Assembly: GCF_001625305.1 (NCBI RefSeq)
Contig: NW_017802935.1
Coordinates: forward strand, 289,138-353,137
Length of the DNA stretch: 64,000 bases
From: Branchiostoma belcheri
Taxonomy: Eukaryota > Chordata > Leptocardii > Amphioxiformes > Branchiostomatidae
Direction: 5' to 3'
Below the pieces are notes generated by a model that was not told the DNA's origin, did not search any database, and was given only the letters and a program-made list of their open reading frames with translations. This document shows, piece by piece, positions 1 through 11,700 of this stretch; within the stretch, counting starts at the first letter, position 1; each line of letters starts with the position of its first letter. The position numbers and the translations under genes are program-made.

Positions 1-2605
1 GTTACCCAGGCCGGATACAAGGCCCTCCTGTCGTCCTGCTGGTACCTAAACCACATCAGCTACGGACAGGACTGGCCGCAGTACTACGGGTGTGACCCAC
101 AGGACTTTCAGGGTATGTCATGAATGAGTGAGTGAGTGAGTGAGCGAGCGAATGAATGAATGAATGAATGAATGAATGAATGAATACATTGATGGGTGGA
201 TGAATAAGACTGGCCATAGTATTACCAGTGTGACCCCCAAGACTTTCAGGGTAATTGGCCAATTGGGAAACATACATGTGGCAAGGAAAGTGACTGTAAT
301 ATAGTCAACGGTAGACATTTAAGTACACATCCAAAGCTATTTCATGTGCCAAAAATGCAGGTAATGCTACTGATTTGTTTTGTTCAGGGACTCAGCAGCA
401 GAAGGACCTGGTTCTGGGTGGGGAGGCCTGTCTGTGGGGTGAATGGGTGGATTCTACTAACTTCGTCCCTCGGATGTGGTAAGTCGGACTCCTTCCTTCA
501 GAAATGTTACAATTTTTATTGAATATATACAACCAGAACTGCCAAAGAGAACCACTCATGGGGCCGATAACATTTGATCTACACGATACCTGTGTCGTCA
601 ATGAGAAAAAATCATCTACTGGGCAATGGGACCAAAAAGTTAGTCTCTACCAGACTAACTACGCTGGCTATATGTAGGAGAATATTTGCCGGGGGAGTTT
701 GGCCGCCTTGGGGTCTGACAATGCTAAGAAACTACCTCCCCGCTGCCGGACTCCCTTGGGCAATTTGATTATCTTCTTTGCCGAATTCTACTATCCGTAT
801 CCCTATCAACTGTCTTAAGTACAGAAATGTGTCTGTCCTTAGTGCTGAACGCCATCCACACAATACTTAGTAGTAGGTAGGTATCAAGGTATAGAAGCAG
901 ATACTCACGGTTCTGGATACGATATGAATGTACCGCATAACTGTTATGTAAGTTTAGAGTTAGAGTTAGATGTTCAAGGGTTAGGTGTAACAAGATGTAA
1001 TGTAGCCAGCTACCACAGCGCCGCGTTCCTGTGAAGTTGGTGTGTTACGCCGAAGGGCGGTTATACCGGCTATACATATACAGATACAGATACACATGTA
1101 TGTCCTCCCCAGGCCCCGTGCCAGTGCAGTGGCAGAGCGGCTGTGGAGCCCGCAGAGTGTGACTGACTCCGTCGCCGCATCACCCAGGATGGAGGAACAC
1201 AGGTGCAGGATGGTCAGGTACGGCCTCTTGTGGGTTTGTGTATCTAAGGCCACATCGACTTAATTTTATGGATGACATCTTCTGAAGACCCCCAAACTAG
1301 TGCGCGCGGGCGCATAAAAGATTCCGGCCAAAAATTAAAAAAAAAATGATACTAAACCACAGGAATACTCGTATTGTTAATTTGCGACAGTATATATATG
1401 CATAGCGATGTACACGACAAGCCGGCACATGCTGGCTTTTTGCGGAATCTAAGAATCGGCACTGTACGTATGTACTGAGTTCTTGAGTCGTGGAGCTTTG
1501 GCCATCGGTGCCATCCTCCAGGGTAACCACCGGCTCCGTATTGTCGCTAACTACCATGGACTGCCCACAGGCCTAGAGCCATACCAGACGTGATTTCTTT
1601 TAGAACAGGCGAAAATCAATGCGCGCGTGGATGTCCTCCATAAAATTAAGTCGGTGTGGCCTAATTGTCAGGACAGAGAAGGTTGACAACGATGGGTGGA
1701 AAAGATTGAAAGTCAGATGACAATGAAGGAGGTCAAAGGACCAGACTCAGGAAAAGGGGTGGACGTGGAAGTCTCAGAATCTTCCTGTGCGAGCAACATT
1801 GGGGAAAGTTAACCCGAGGATTGAATACTTTCCGAACGTCTGAAATCTGCGACGTCTTGTTCGTTTGGTATTGGGAGATCTAGACAGCCTTTTAAAACCA
1901 CCCAAATACCGTGCATTGTACGTACATGATAGATCTACGCCTACATCAATTCTATACTAGGCCAAGCTCCATTTGGGGCATCCAGGCTAGGGTTTTGACA
2001 GATGCGGCCAGTGGGGTGAGGGTGCTCCGTAAAGTGATAAAAAAAGGAAAAAGTGATAGGAAAGTGGTGTTCATAACTAAAAGGAAAAGTCCGTGTTCTG
2101 TACATGGCCGCAACGTGTTCAAAGAGATTGGAAAGACCCATGTGTTGGGCCGGCCCCATCCTGAAACTGTCTTATTCCAACACACCTTGTTAGTATTAGT
2201 ATTTAAGCTTACCATGTTTTTAAGTTTGTATCCTTATCATTACTTCAATGTTATGTTCTTTATTTATTTGTATCTACACTGTATTTGTTTAGTGGTGGCG
2301 CTACGATAAGTTTTGTAAACTTGAGTACGCCCCACTATGTGTGTATTGTATCGTCACCTGAATAAAAAAATGTTGGTGCGGAGACTACTTGTGTTGTTAC
2401 ACATATTTGTTTCGTTCCCAGGCGAGGCATCCCGGCGCAGCCCCAGGGCCCCAGCTACTGTAAGTACGAGTGGAACATCCAGAGTGACCTGCCGAACTAC
2501 CGCCCGGTCATCACGTCATCCGGGCCGCGCGTGGCGGCAGCAGGGCTGGTTCACAGCGTGTTTCTGGGCGTCCTGGTGCTAGTGGCTGTCAGATGCTTAC
2601 CCTGA
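1..2605 (+). CDS. Beta-hexosaminidase (HEXA/HEXB type), 3' part: last four exons
   Basis: Four exons in consistent phase are visible: 1-112, 388-478, 1113-1217 and 2422-2605, all with GT donors and AG acceptors. They encode the C-terminal part of the GH20 catalytic barrel. Recognisable family segments are the SSCWYLN and YYGCDP stretch, the [10 protein letters not shown] motif and the SAVAERLWS motif, ending in [12 protein letters not shown], which closely matches the end of vertebrate hexosaminidases. The enzyme removes terminal N-acetylhexosamines from glycolipids and glycans, usually in lysosomes. The 5' exons lie outside the window. The last exon runs on past the usual end of the family for about 35 residues and finishes with a strongly hydrophobic stretch of about 20 residues, which would fit a GPI signal or membrane anchor. 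HEXA and HEXB cannot be told apart here. Confidence 0.93.
121..200. repeat. GAGT/GAAT tetranucleotide microsatellite in beta-hexosaminidase intron
   Basis: Imperfect (GAGT)n passing into (GAAT)n directly after the exon donor at 113. Simple repeat; the short reading frames it creates are not genes. Confidence 0.9.
955..1100. repeat. Dispersed repeat fragment next to beta-hexosaminidase exon
   Basis: The AGCCAGCT, GCGCCGCG, AGCTGGTGTGTTA and GGCGGTTATACCGGCTATAC blocks recur at about 19650-19800 and, reversed, at 51420-51540. The copy here ends about 12 bases before the acceptor of the exon at 1113, so it supplies part of that intron's 3' end. Confidence 0.6.
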
Positions 2606-2979
2606 ACCACAGCTTTGGCCTTTAGTGGGCCTTTAAAAGGTTATGGATTATGGCATTCGGCAATGATTGTCGAATTGTTTTTCCTATTTGACTAAATTTT
2701 AGTATTTCTAAGCCACGTTGTTACAACTAGTCTGGTCATAGCTAGCGTAGTAGTAGAAGTAGAAGTTTTTCCAGACAGATTGTTAACTGTCTCCTGTTAC
2801 TGTATTGCAATGAGTATTATACTTGATTGTAAAAGCAATTAGCCTTCGGGCATGATTTTGCAAGTTTCAATTATTGCGAATTGATGTGATGTTATGATTT
2901 TAAAAGTTCATCGCCAATGATATAATGTTGTTTTTTCAGTGTACGTTGGTTTGCTCATGAACGTCAGTCTAATTCGCAT

Positions 2980-3050
2980 GTGGCAGAGGCAGGGCTATTT
3001 CACATCGTGTTTCTGGGCGTCTTGGTTCTGGTGGCTGCCAAGAACGTATC
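2980..3050 (+). pseudogene. Partial copy of the beta-hexosaminidase last exon (hydrophobic tail)
   Basis: This stretch repeats 2531-2597 with scattered substitutions, including the shared TTTCTGGGCGTC block. In the matching frame the copy stays open and still encodes a hydrophobic run (VAEAGLF then [10 protein letters not shown]), followed by about 10 further codons and a stop. A TTTTTTCAG acceptor-like sequence lies just upstream at about 2932-2940, so use as an alternative last exon is possible but unproven. The sequence just downstream (about 3110-3180) is a fragment of an inverted-repeat element with the end GTGGAGACT. Confidence 0.6.
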
Positions 3051-3984
3051 TGATAGGGGAAATGGTCGGCCATAGTGGCAAAATGGACCATATCCCCTGG
3101 CCAGCTACATTCTTTTTCGGCCGATTTCTACTGTTTCATTCAGCCTGCAAAAGAGTCTGGTGGAGACTCCACCAGGTCTATCGTATCAACTGTTTCTATC
3201 TAGCTCCATGCCTGAATGGGTACATAAGGCTCATCTACTTCTGTCTGATTCAACAACTGATGAAAAACTGAATTGAACGTTTTAGTTGTGTGAGGCTATA
3301 GGAAGATAGACCTAACAAAGTACAACATTTACAAACCTACTTCAGCTTGTTCACAGACATACCAGTCAAATAAATGAAACGATGGGTACACTTCAATAGG
3401 CCCATTGTCTCGTTCCTGGAGATATACGTTAGATGCAGTTTGCTGAACATGTATGTTGGAGTAAGGTAATACAAATAGCGATGTTCTCCTATGGGAACCA
3501 CAGCATCATGGCAATGTTAGGATAGGATGACTACGCACAACATGCATGCAGCAACTGTGCGAGGATGCATGTTGCATCGTATATCATGCATCCATGAAGT
3601 TTCGAAATGCACTGTATATGTCGCTGAGTGTTCTCAAGAGAAATCTTTCCATTTAGTTTGTTAGTATCCTCCTGACACACGTACGTGCTCCATCAGGCAA
3701 TGGCTAATCCTCGTGAACCCTTAAACACGTGTGGGACCCTGTCACAATGTGACACAGTGTTGTGACGAGACAATCTATTTATTTAGTGTGCTCTTGACAC
3801 ATACGTGGTCCATGAAGCAATGGCTCATCCATGCAGACCTTTCAGCTTTTTGGGGCCCCGTCATAGCGTATGCCACAGAGTGTTGTTACTAGAAGATCTA
3901 TCCATTAGCGTTCTATACCACTGTTTGGGGCCCCGTAGCGTACACCACTGAGTGTTGTTAGAAGAAGAAGATCTATCCATTATT

Positions 3985-4225
3985 TTTTTTATATTCCAAC
4001 ATGTCATCACCAGACGTGGTGACGACACACTCAAGTTTTTTCAACTTATATTATTATATACACAAACTTATATTATTATATACACAGGGGACAAATACAT
4101 GACAGGGCAATACTCATTTTCACCTGAGCTAAGATCGGTGGCATGTCAGGACTCGAACCCGGGACTCTTAGTTCCGAGTCGCGCACTCTGCCGCTACGCC
4201 ACACGACCTCACACGCCACACAATC
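3985..4225 (-). repeat. tRNA-derived SINE copy
   Basis: Read on the minus strand, it begins with a tRNA-like head: a GGCGTAGCGGCAGAG A-box-like segment and a GGTTCGAGTCC B box at about 4150-4215. The body follows and ends in the ACTCAAGTTTTTTCAACTT tail. The tRNA head recurs at 30276 and the body and tail at 51755-51950, which shows a family. The arms do not fold as a working tRNA. Confidence 0.75.
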
Positions 4226-5929
4226 TATCCATTAGCGTTCTGCTGACAGATGCATAAGGCGATGTCTCACCCTCACGGACCCTTAAACATGTGTGGGACG
4301 ACCGTCACTGACGTACATGTACAAGGCGGCCCGTTTCCCTACATGTACGATTCAGCACGGCGCCCATGCCGCTGATCTAGGCCCAGCAAAAAAATGTTGT
4401 GCTTCCTTTTTCCCGACCGACCCTAGAAAAATCTGACGACCCTAGCCTTTTTTTGGTGGACCCCTGCAAGGGACATCATTTTTTGGGTTGATTTTCCTTT
4501 TCTAGCTCCGTGATCTCACATCTGAGTGATGAAACACTGTACAATCGGTTTTCCAACATTGATATTTAAAATATAAGTGTCCTCACGAAACGTTTCTTTG
4601 TTAAACTGTAATTTGTGTAAGTTTAATCATTTCAGATGGCCAAAGTTTAATGAAAAAGATAACCCCTACATACCTACGTATACCGACCCCAATTTGTGTC
4701 AGGACTGAAACAGGAAACACGATTTTTTCCCCTAGGCCATATCTAGCCAGTAAAGATGTCCTGACATAAGGTTAATCCTGGGCATCGCCACCCCCCACTA
4801 ATGGACATAAAAAGGCTTAGTAATATGATTTTAATGTGACATTTGCATTCACAGTGAGCGTTGTGTGCCATAAAAACTGGTCGTTGGTTTGCATTAAAGA
4901 TTTTGTAGCGGCACTTAAACCACTCCAAGTAGCCTGGATACAACCGTTTTCCGTAAGTCGTACTGATGCTTACGTGTTGACTGGTGAGACATCTATAACC
5001 GTTGTGCAAAGTCTTGGAATCTACCTCCCATTTCCACAAGCACCTGGATGTGATCAAACTTTTGCTATAGAAGACATATTTACCTGACATATGCACAGAC
5101 TATTGAACAGGTGTTAAGCCATATACATGATCCTGCCAAATGCGTGACTCCGACACTACTTAATTGGGGTTTCCAATATACCTGAGACAAGGGGTGGGAG
5201 GGGTTTAGTCGTGATGTGGGAGACTGAACCTAATCTAACTAACCGTAGCCCTTAACAATGATCCTAACTCTAACCCTAACTCTAAGCCTAGCCCTAAACA
5301 CCTGACCTCCCACGTATGTGGCAGCTCAAGGATTTGGCTCAACACCGGGCGTATTTTGCTGGCAGCCTTGTACATAATTATAAGCCCTGGCTCACAAAAC
5401 ATCTACCGTTGGCTGCGCGATGATCCATTTTCGCCCCGGTTTCTGGGGGCTCCCCTGAGCTTCCCTGCTCTCTTAGCTCACAAATGGATGGGTTGGGGAT
5501 TTTCAAATCCCACTCAATACTCACCAACGCGACCAAACTCTACTGGATCGTGCTCTGTCACACAGCCGGCCGCCATGTTGTTTGCATGTTCGGTGCTGCT
5601 GGAGTAAAACTAGCATCCCCATTTGTAGCAAAATTACCGAAAACGGTCATTTTGCAGCGTTTTGGGTAATTTTGGCGCAAACGTTACGCTAGGTTTACTT
5701 CACCTCGGTCAATGGATGTTCCCATCACTTCTGTGGGGCCTATATATAACTTTATAACTACATAAGTTTGACTACTAGCAAAAGATGCCCTCCAAGAGTC
5801 GCCGAGGCTACTCAAATGCCGTGTGTCATCGGGCTTTCTTACATTTCTGGCAAGGCAACAGTGTATATCCTAACAAGATCTGGGGGAAGCGTTATGACAT
5901 ATGTTATAATTTACTGATGCTTATCAGAA

Positions 5930-6242
5930 TAGTGCCCTTACCTTTATGATCCGCCTGCTTAACATGTACAATGTAACACTGTCACATTTTTTGGACCTAA
6001 GACTTATTTTAGTGTTACCATTGTCCGTCGGTATTGTTATCTGAAATGTTATTTGCACTTGTAAACGTTTACTGACAATATTTTATATACATTTAATTTA
6101 ATGGTTTATTACTTTTTAAATTGTTTAATATGACGTTTTATACTGTTTGCTGTTTATGTAATTTCCCCGTGTCAATTCAGCCCCTGGCTGCCATTTTTGG
6201 GACAGTGTTGTTGTGTTTTTAACGCAAATAAACCATTGATAT
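5930..6242 (+). repeat. 3' end of a non-LTR retrotransposon
   Basis: T-rich 3' UTR-like sequence ending in GCAAATAAACCATTGAT. The same kind of end (AATAAACCATT plus a tetranucleotide tail) is seen at 42100-42135 and 52620-52925. No coding part is present. Confidence 0.5.
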
Positions 6243-6544
6243 GCTTGCCATTGATAGGCTCTTAACAATATACCAGTACCAGACAGACAGACAGACCACC
6301 CGCGACCGTCTGTCCCTATCACATGTACAATGTTGGGGACAGACCACATACCCGGCGCGCCGGGTAGATTGTTCCCAAAACGGACGTGGCACGGCTGACG
6401 AGAGGATACATGTGCGTGTCAGAGCCAGATCTCATGTCCGGAGTGTCATTTATTTTAGGCTGACAGAAGAAAGTGATATGAACTGTGCGGTAATGAATCA
6501 TTGTTAAAATGGTCTCTGTACAGTAGAAGCAAAGGTGGAGGGTG

Positions 6545-6757
6545 TAAAATGACAGCCGATTGTTCCTGTTGTATCCAGAATTGTGCTTTATCCAAAACCA
6601 TATGCTCAGGCAAGGTTCTGGATAGTCCTCTCGTATCCAGAACCGTGCCTGAGGCCCGTTTATAAGGTCTTGGATACGCAGAGACTATCCAGAACCGCGC
6701 TTGATAAACCCATTCAGGCACAGACCTTGATAGGCTAGACGGTTCTGGATGCAATTG
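6545..6757. repeat. TATCCAGAACCGTGC family repeat, copy 1
   Basis: Contains several direct and inverted copies of TATCCAGAACCGT / ACGGTTCTGGATA, with GTCTTGGATACGC between them. Other copies lie at 13605-13995, 16915-17085, 24835-25120, 25735-25930, 51690-52025, 59215-59330 and 60160-60545. Confidence 0.75.
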
Positions 6758-6779
6758 CTCCCCACTCCACACCCACTGC

Positions 6780-6805
6780 TAACACACACACACAAACACA
6801 CATAA

Positions 6806-6840
<35 letters not shown>

Positions 6841-6872
6841 TACACATACACATACACATACACACATACACA
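6780..6872. repeat. CA-rich dinucleotide microsatellite
   Basis: Uninterrupted and interrupted (CA)n with a few CATA units. Simple repeat. Confidence 0.95.
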
Positions 6873-7428
6873 CATTATCACAATCAACAGAAGCCTTAAG
6901 TTTGTGGCGTATGTTTCGTTTGTTTATTTTAAGTATTGAACAGCTCTGCCTAGAGAAATCATTCACATTGACCAGTTTTGACCGTTGTTAATGTTACAAA
7001 CAACTGTTCAAGCTCCCTATAACCTCATTGGTTCAAGCAACCGTTGTAAGGTTTTCACTGTTCTTCGGGGTTTTCTTGTCTGTAAAATGTGATGACTTGT
7101 ACATTGCGCTTTGTAAAGACCGATTATGTGCCTTTGTACTTTACTCTTCGACGGTTGATTTGATCACGATTGTACATCATTGCTTTAGAAACGACCAGAT
7201 CGCAGCCAGTGCGAAAAATACATCAGTAACTTCACGTTCACCAACAATGTTTCAGGTGTCAGGTATCAAATGGAATCGCCTTCTGTGTGAAAAGTATGAT
7301 CTTTTCTACCAATTTCCGTGTTTATTTGTCGTGTGTTTTGAGTTTCAGCGGTCTGCCTCGACAGATCGAGCCAGACCGGGCCGGGAGCGAGGCTATATTT
7401 ACACACTGTCAGTTTGGTCCATTTTGTT

Positions 7429-7609
7429 AGCCTCTAACAGGCTTCAGAGGTGGCTAGAAAGAGCGAAAAATGGCCCAATAGACAAGATAACATGACAGTT
7501 GGTCAGCTAAAACAGTACAGTTTGCCGGTCCATCTTCCCTAGTATGATATCTGTATATTTGGCCAATTTGTACTCTTTCTATCCGCCTCTGAAGCCTGGT
7601 GGAGGCTAC
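7429..7609. mobile_element. Short inverted-repeat element (MITE), about 180 bp
   Basis: The left end TTAGCCTCTAACAGGCTTC and the right end, reversed, TAGCCTCCACCAGGCTTC form imperfect terminal inverted repeats of nearly 50 bp, both continuing into AGAAAGAG and TTGGCC. No coding capacity. The TAGCCTCC start is shared with elements at 16323, 20673 and 28172. Confidence 0.7.
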
Positions 7610-8721
7610 CATTTTGTTGTAGCTGATGATATTACGACACAAATGTACCTGTGTAAAGGCATGAAAATTATTGCATATTTACATATTACTAAACTTAAGT
7701 CTAAACATGCAAAAACGTATATCTAGAAAGGTATATATAGCACTATCAGCGACACCGTGTTTAAATGTTCTCATTCTATCCTAACGTATCCTTGTTCAAC
7801 TAAGTCCAATTTGATGTGGCTGCATTTGTTTTGCCTGTCTGTCTTTTCAGCTTCTAACGTACAACTCCTATTCTCATATCCAGCATCTGCGTGAAAGCGA
7901 ACCGACCAGCCAACAATATTTCTCCCCTTGCTTCATAACACCATCCTCGCTGCTGCTTGTTTTAGTGCGTATTAAGCCATTTGCTCCCACCTTTCTTCAA
8001 CTTTTAGCTCGCATCAAAGGCCCTCTGGGTTATACATCTCCAATAGGCAATGAATTAAGTAAACTGTTAACGAATATCCCTTGTATTTGTCGCTCGTTTA
8101 AGTCGCCGTATAGCTAGCTATATTTGATATACAAAAAGGGGGATCGATGAATAACGGAAATGATTCATCATAAAAAACAAAGAAGAAACAGTTTTAACTT
8201 GATCGTCTCTTCTATAAAAGTCTTCTTCACATAGAGAAAGTCTACTCCGATGTTCCTCCAATGTCCTCCGGTATGCAGAGTGTAACGTGACACCCCACAT
8301 TGCGACACCACGTCAGTCTGTGTTGTTGTTGTTACATTCGTCCCCATTTTCGAAACGTCTCCTCCGCCTCCCGCTTCCAACCCGGCACCTTTCTCGACCT
8401 GAAACATAAATCACACGTGTCAACATCACGCAGCTTCCTCTTAAGATGCATTTTGGCTGGGTAGGCTGCTAAATCACGCTTTTAGCAGCCTACTGACATT
8501 TCAGGGTAACCATTGCGTAATCCAACCGTTATGACTCTCATAGACGCTTACCGAGTGTACAGTATTCCAATGACTAAGCTGTGTTCTGATGGGAGGCAAT
8601 TTTTCAAAAATACCTCTTATGTAATCGTTGGCCAACGAACAACTGAAGCCGACTGAGCCAGAGTTTGATCTTGCCAACTGAAATGTGCTTCGCTCACTCC
8701 ATGTTAATCTAAATTTACACT

Positions 8722-11700
8722 TTACATTTTACGACACGTGTATCTTTCGTGGCAAAAATATCCGGTCCGTGCTCCTGGCTGCAGATTGTTTTGCCTCTCC
8801 CCCGCCGACTGATAACACCCTGTGGCAGACCTCCGGACTAAAATAGCGCCGGTGTCTTGACAACAGGAATAATCTCTAAACTCAGCCATGCCGGACTTAA
8901 TCCTGCTGTGAAGTTGGAGCAGGTCCGCGCGTGGCAGTTGCTGTTTCATGGGGGCCTGCATGCCCTTTTTCCTAAGGCGTAATCAGTCCTTGTTGCCCCG
9001 AAGGCAGTCATCTGACTGCTATATATGGGACTGGTGAAGGTGAAGGTTATCAGTCCTTTTTAGACTTCGTAATCCGTTGGCAGCCTCCCCCAAAAAATCA
9101 ACGTAATTCGTAATAGTACATTAGCCGCAAAGCGTAAAGTCGTAATCAGCTTTGAGAATTTAACGTAATTTGTAATCGGCGGAGAAAATTTTGCGTCATT
9201 CGTAATCACTACCACCCCCCCCCCCTGCAGGCCATCTTTCATATGACCCAGCAAACGCATCGACGACGTAGGGATGCTACTTTGTGTTAATCTCCACGCA
9301 GAGTGTGAGCAGAGCTTGTGCCTGTTCCTGAAAGCTAACTAGGGCAAAACTACGACAGATCTTCCAACATCGTAAATGTAGATGGTAGTACACAAAGTGG
9401 GGCAAGTAGAGTCTATATTGGCCGCCAATAGTTACAGGAGGTCAGGCCAATGGATACGGGCGGCGGCCAATATAGACTCCCCTTGCCTCCCAGAATCTGC
9501 TTGGAGATTAACTTTGTGAATTACTATCTACAATGACGATATTGCAAGATCGGTCGTAGTTTTGCCGTAGTTGGGTGTCAGGAACAGGCACAAGTTCCGT
9601 TCACATACGTCGTCTTACGATCGCAAACGGAGGACATTCTTAACATAGTCATGTACGTGTCCTACAAAATTCACTTGTCTTATTACGGAGAATGCTGCCT
9701 TAGGTCCTTGTCGGCAGTTGGTTCTGTAACATTCTGCTTGAAAATTCTACGGCATCAAAACCTTACGACGACCTACGTACGACGACTGTGATGTGACCGC
9801 GCCGTCTTGGTCAAAATAGTTTGTCAGTCATTCTAGAGACGAGAAAGTTTATCTTTAGTCTCAGCGGGGATCCAAAATAAACAAGCTGCTTCATCCGGAA
9901 GACAAATGATGCTGGAAAGTGATGAAGAGGATGTTGTCAAGGTTGATTGTTGTTGGAATCTAAGACAATCTTGGGGACGTACGCCACTCTGGACGCCATA
10001 GATCTTGATGTTGATCAGTTTGGATGATAGTGGGTGTTTTGACAGTGAACTGGAATTTGCCAGGAACGTTCAAAATAGTAACAAATACAGTAAAAAGTAA
10101 ATAAACGACCACATTTAGCTGTCGTAATGGGACACAGTGAAGGATTTATGGCCATTTTATTGGCTGCATTCCCCCTTTGGTAAACTGATATCAGATTGCG
10201 AACAGGTTTAAAACATATTTCATCGGGTTAGTTTACACAGGACTTCTCGTTGATTTGGATTACAAGTTGCCGGCACATGCAGAAGATTGAAAGATGAGCT
10301 AAAAACACAGCCACAGTATGCGAGGAATGCAAGTGGTTCGTGAGGTAGACCTTGTACGTGTTGATGAATAGTTCGTGAACGATTCAGAAAGTCTGTTGAC
10401 TTTCTAACATTTCAAGGCCAAACAATAAATTGTAGGTTGTGAAGCCAAAATGCAATATTCCTAGGCAATGCTCTGGCAAATACTCCGAGACAATTCAACT
10501 CGACTACTGGACAAATTTGGATATTTCGAGCGACATCCGTAAGTCTTCGTCAGCTTCAGTAAAAAAAAAAACTTACAGAACTTGCAATTGTCAATACACA
10601 TACATTTGTGTATATGAGGAGCTGGAAAACTGATTAAACATGGCAAAAACTCGTGACTGTCACTGATAGGTTAGGAAAGTTAGGACAGCTTTGGCTCATA
10701 GTTTGACTTCAGTAAGCATTCGTCGATGAGAACCAGGTGATGAGATACACAAAGACAGTAACTCAAGGACCTAGATAGGTTTTTTAAACGCTGTCAGTTT
10801 TCAAAATCTATCCAGTCGCTTGCCAATATGCAATGGGTAACTGTTTTCTCTCGCCCTTAGCCATTGATCGCAAACGCCTGAACAAGTACTTAGGCCAATA
10901 TATATGTAGTGCATTACAAAATTATTGTAACAGATAGCAACGCCTAACTCGTATCATGTTTACGCCGTTTACGTTCATATTTCTGTAGTGATACTTGTAG
11001 TCTCTCTTAGAATATAAACTTGATTGTATTGATCACATTGTTATTGATGCCATACATTGTACCATGTACAACTGTCGAGCAATAAAGTTCATTCATTCAG
11101 TAAATGATATCTACTTACAAGTCTATTCCTGCTCAGTGCCATGCGATCATTTTCTTGACTGACGATAGCGAGTCGATCCTGATCTGCATCTGCTTCATCC
11201 TCTGTATTCCCAGCACGCACATGTTACAGATCCGCCGCAGGGAGCGCACCTGGCGCTTCAGGGCGCGCTGCAGGTACGTGTCTGGGTGGAGACAAAGCAA
11301 TGGTAGTCAGTTATTCTACAACAATAACATTGTTATTGTAGGTACGTGTCTGGGGAGGGGGGTTGGTGGTGGTCAGAAACAGAACAATAGTAGTCAGACA
11401 TCTTTCACTTCTGCAGCTGCAGTGGGACATTGGAAGAGAAACACAGCATCACAGCATTGGTAACCATCATCACCACATGTACATGTCGGGGGGGGGGGGT
11501 GAGCTCAAGGGGGTATCAGAAACAAATCATCATCATCGTTATCCACTGTGTGCTGCTACTGTACATCACTTTTTCCTGACATGAAAACTGGGCTATCGGC
11601 CGACACTGTGCCGTTCATTATACGTTTGGACTGCCTTAACTATCAACCTTATTTGCCTTTAGCTAGGATGTAGATAGGAATGAGCCATCCTGTTCGACCT

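Larger units (their letters stand above)
2606..8721. other. Gene-poor interval between beta-hexosaminidase and the next candidate gene
   Basis: I see no supportable coding exon. It holds the tail copy of the hexosaminidase exon, a SINE fragment (3985-4225), a non-LTR retrotransposon 3' end (about 5930-6240), a TATCCAGAACCGTGC repeat (6545-6757), a CA microsatellite (6780-6870) and an inverted-repeat element (7429-7609). The longest open frame, 7028-7495, has no family features and overlaps the repeat at 7429. Confidence 0.6.

Noticed and set aside
4150..4215. tRNA-like sequences here, at 30276-30350 and at 32833-32912
   Set aside because: A and B boxes are present, but stems do not pair properly and the first two are followed by shared SINE bodies. 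They are SINE heads, not tRNA genes.
7028..7495. 155-codon frame on the plus strand
   Set aside because: No recognisable domain, AT-rich start, and its end overlaps the inverted-repeat element at 7429-7609.
11104..11463. 119-codon plus-strand frame
   Set aside because: The GC-rich part reads better on the minus strand as a basic helical exon with matching phases; the plus frame runs into simple repeats.
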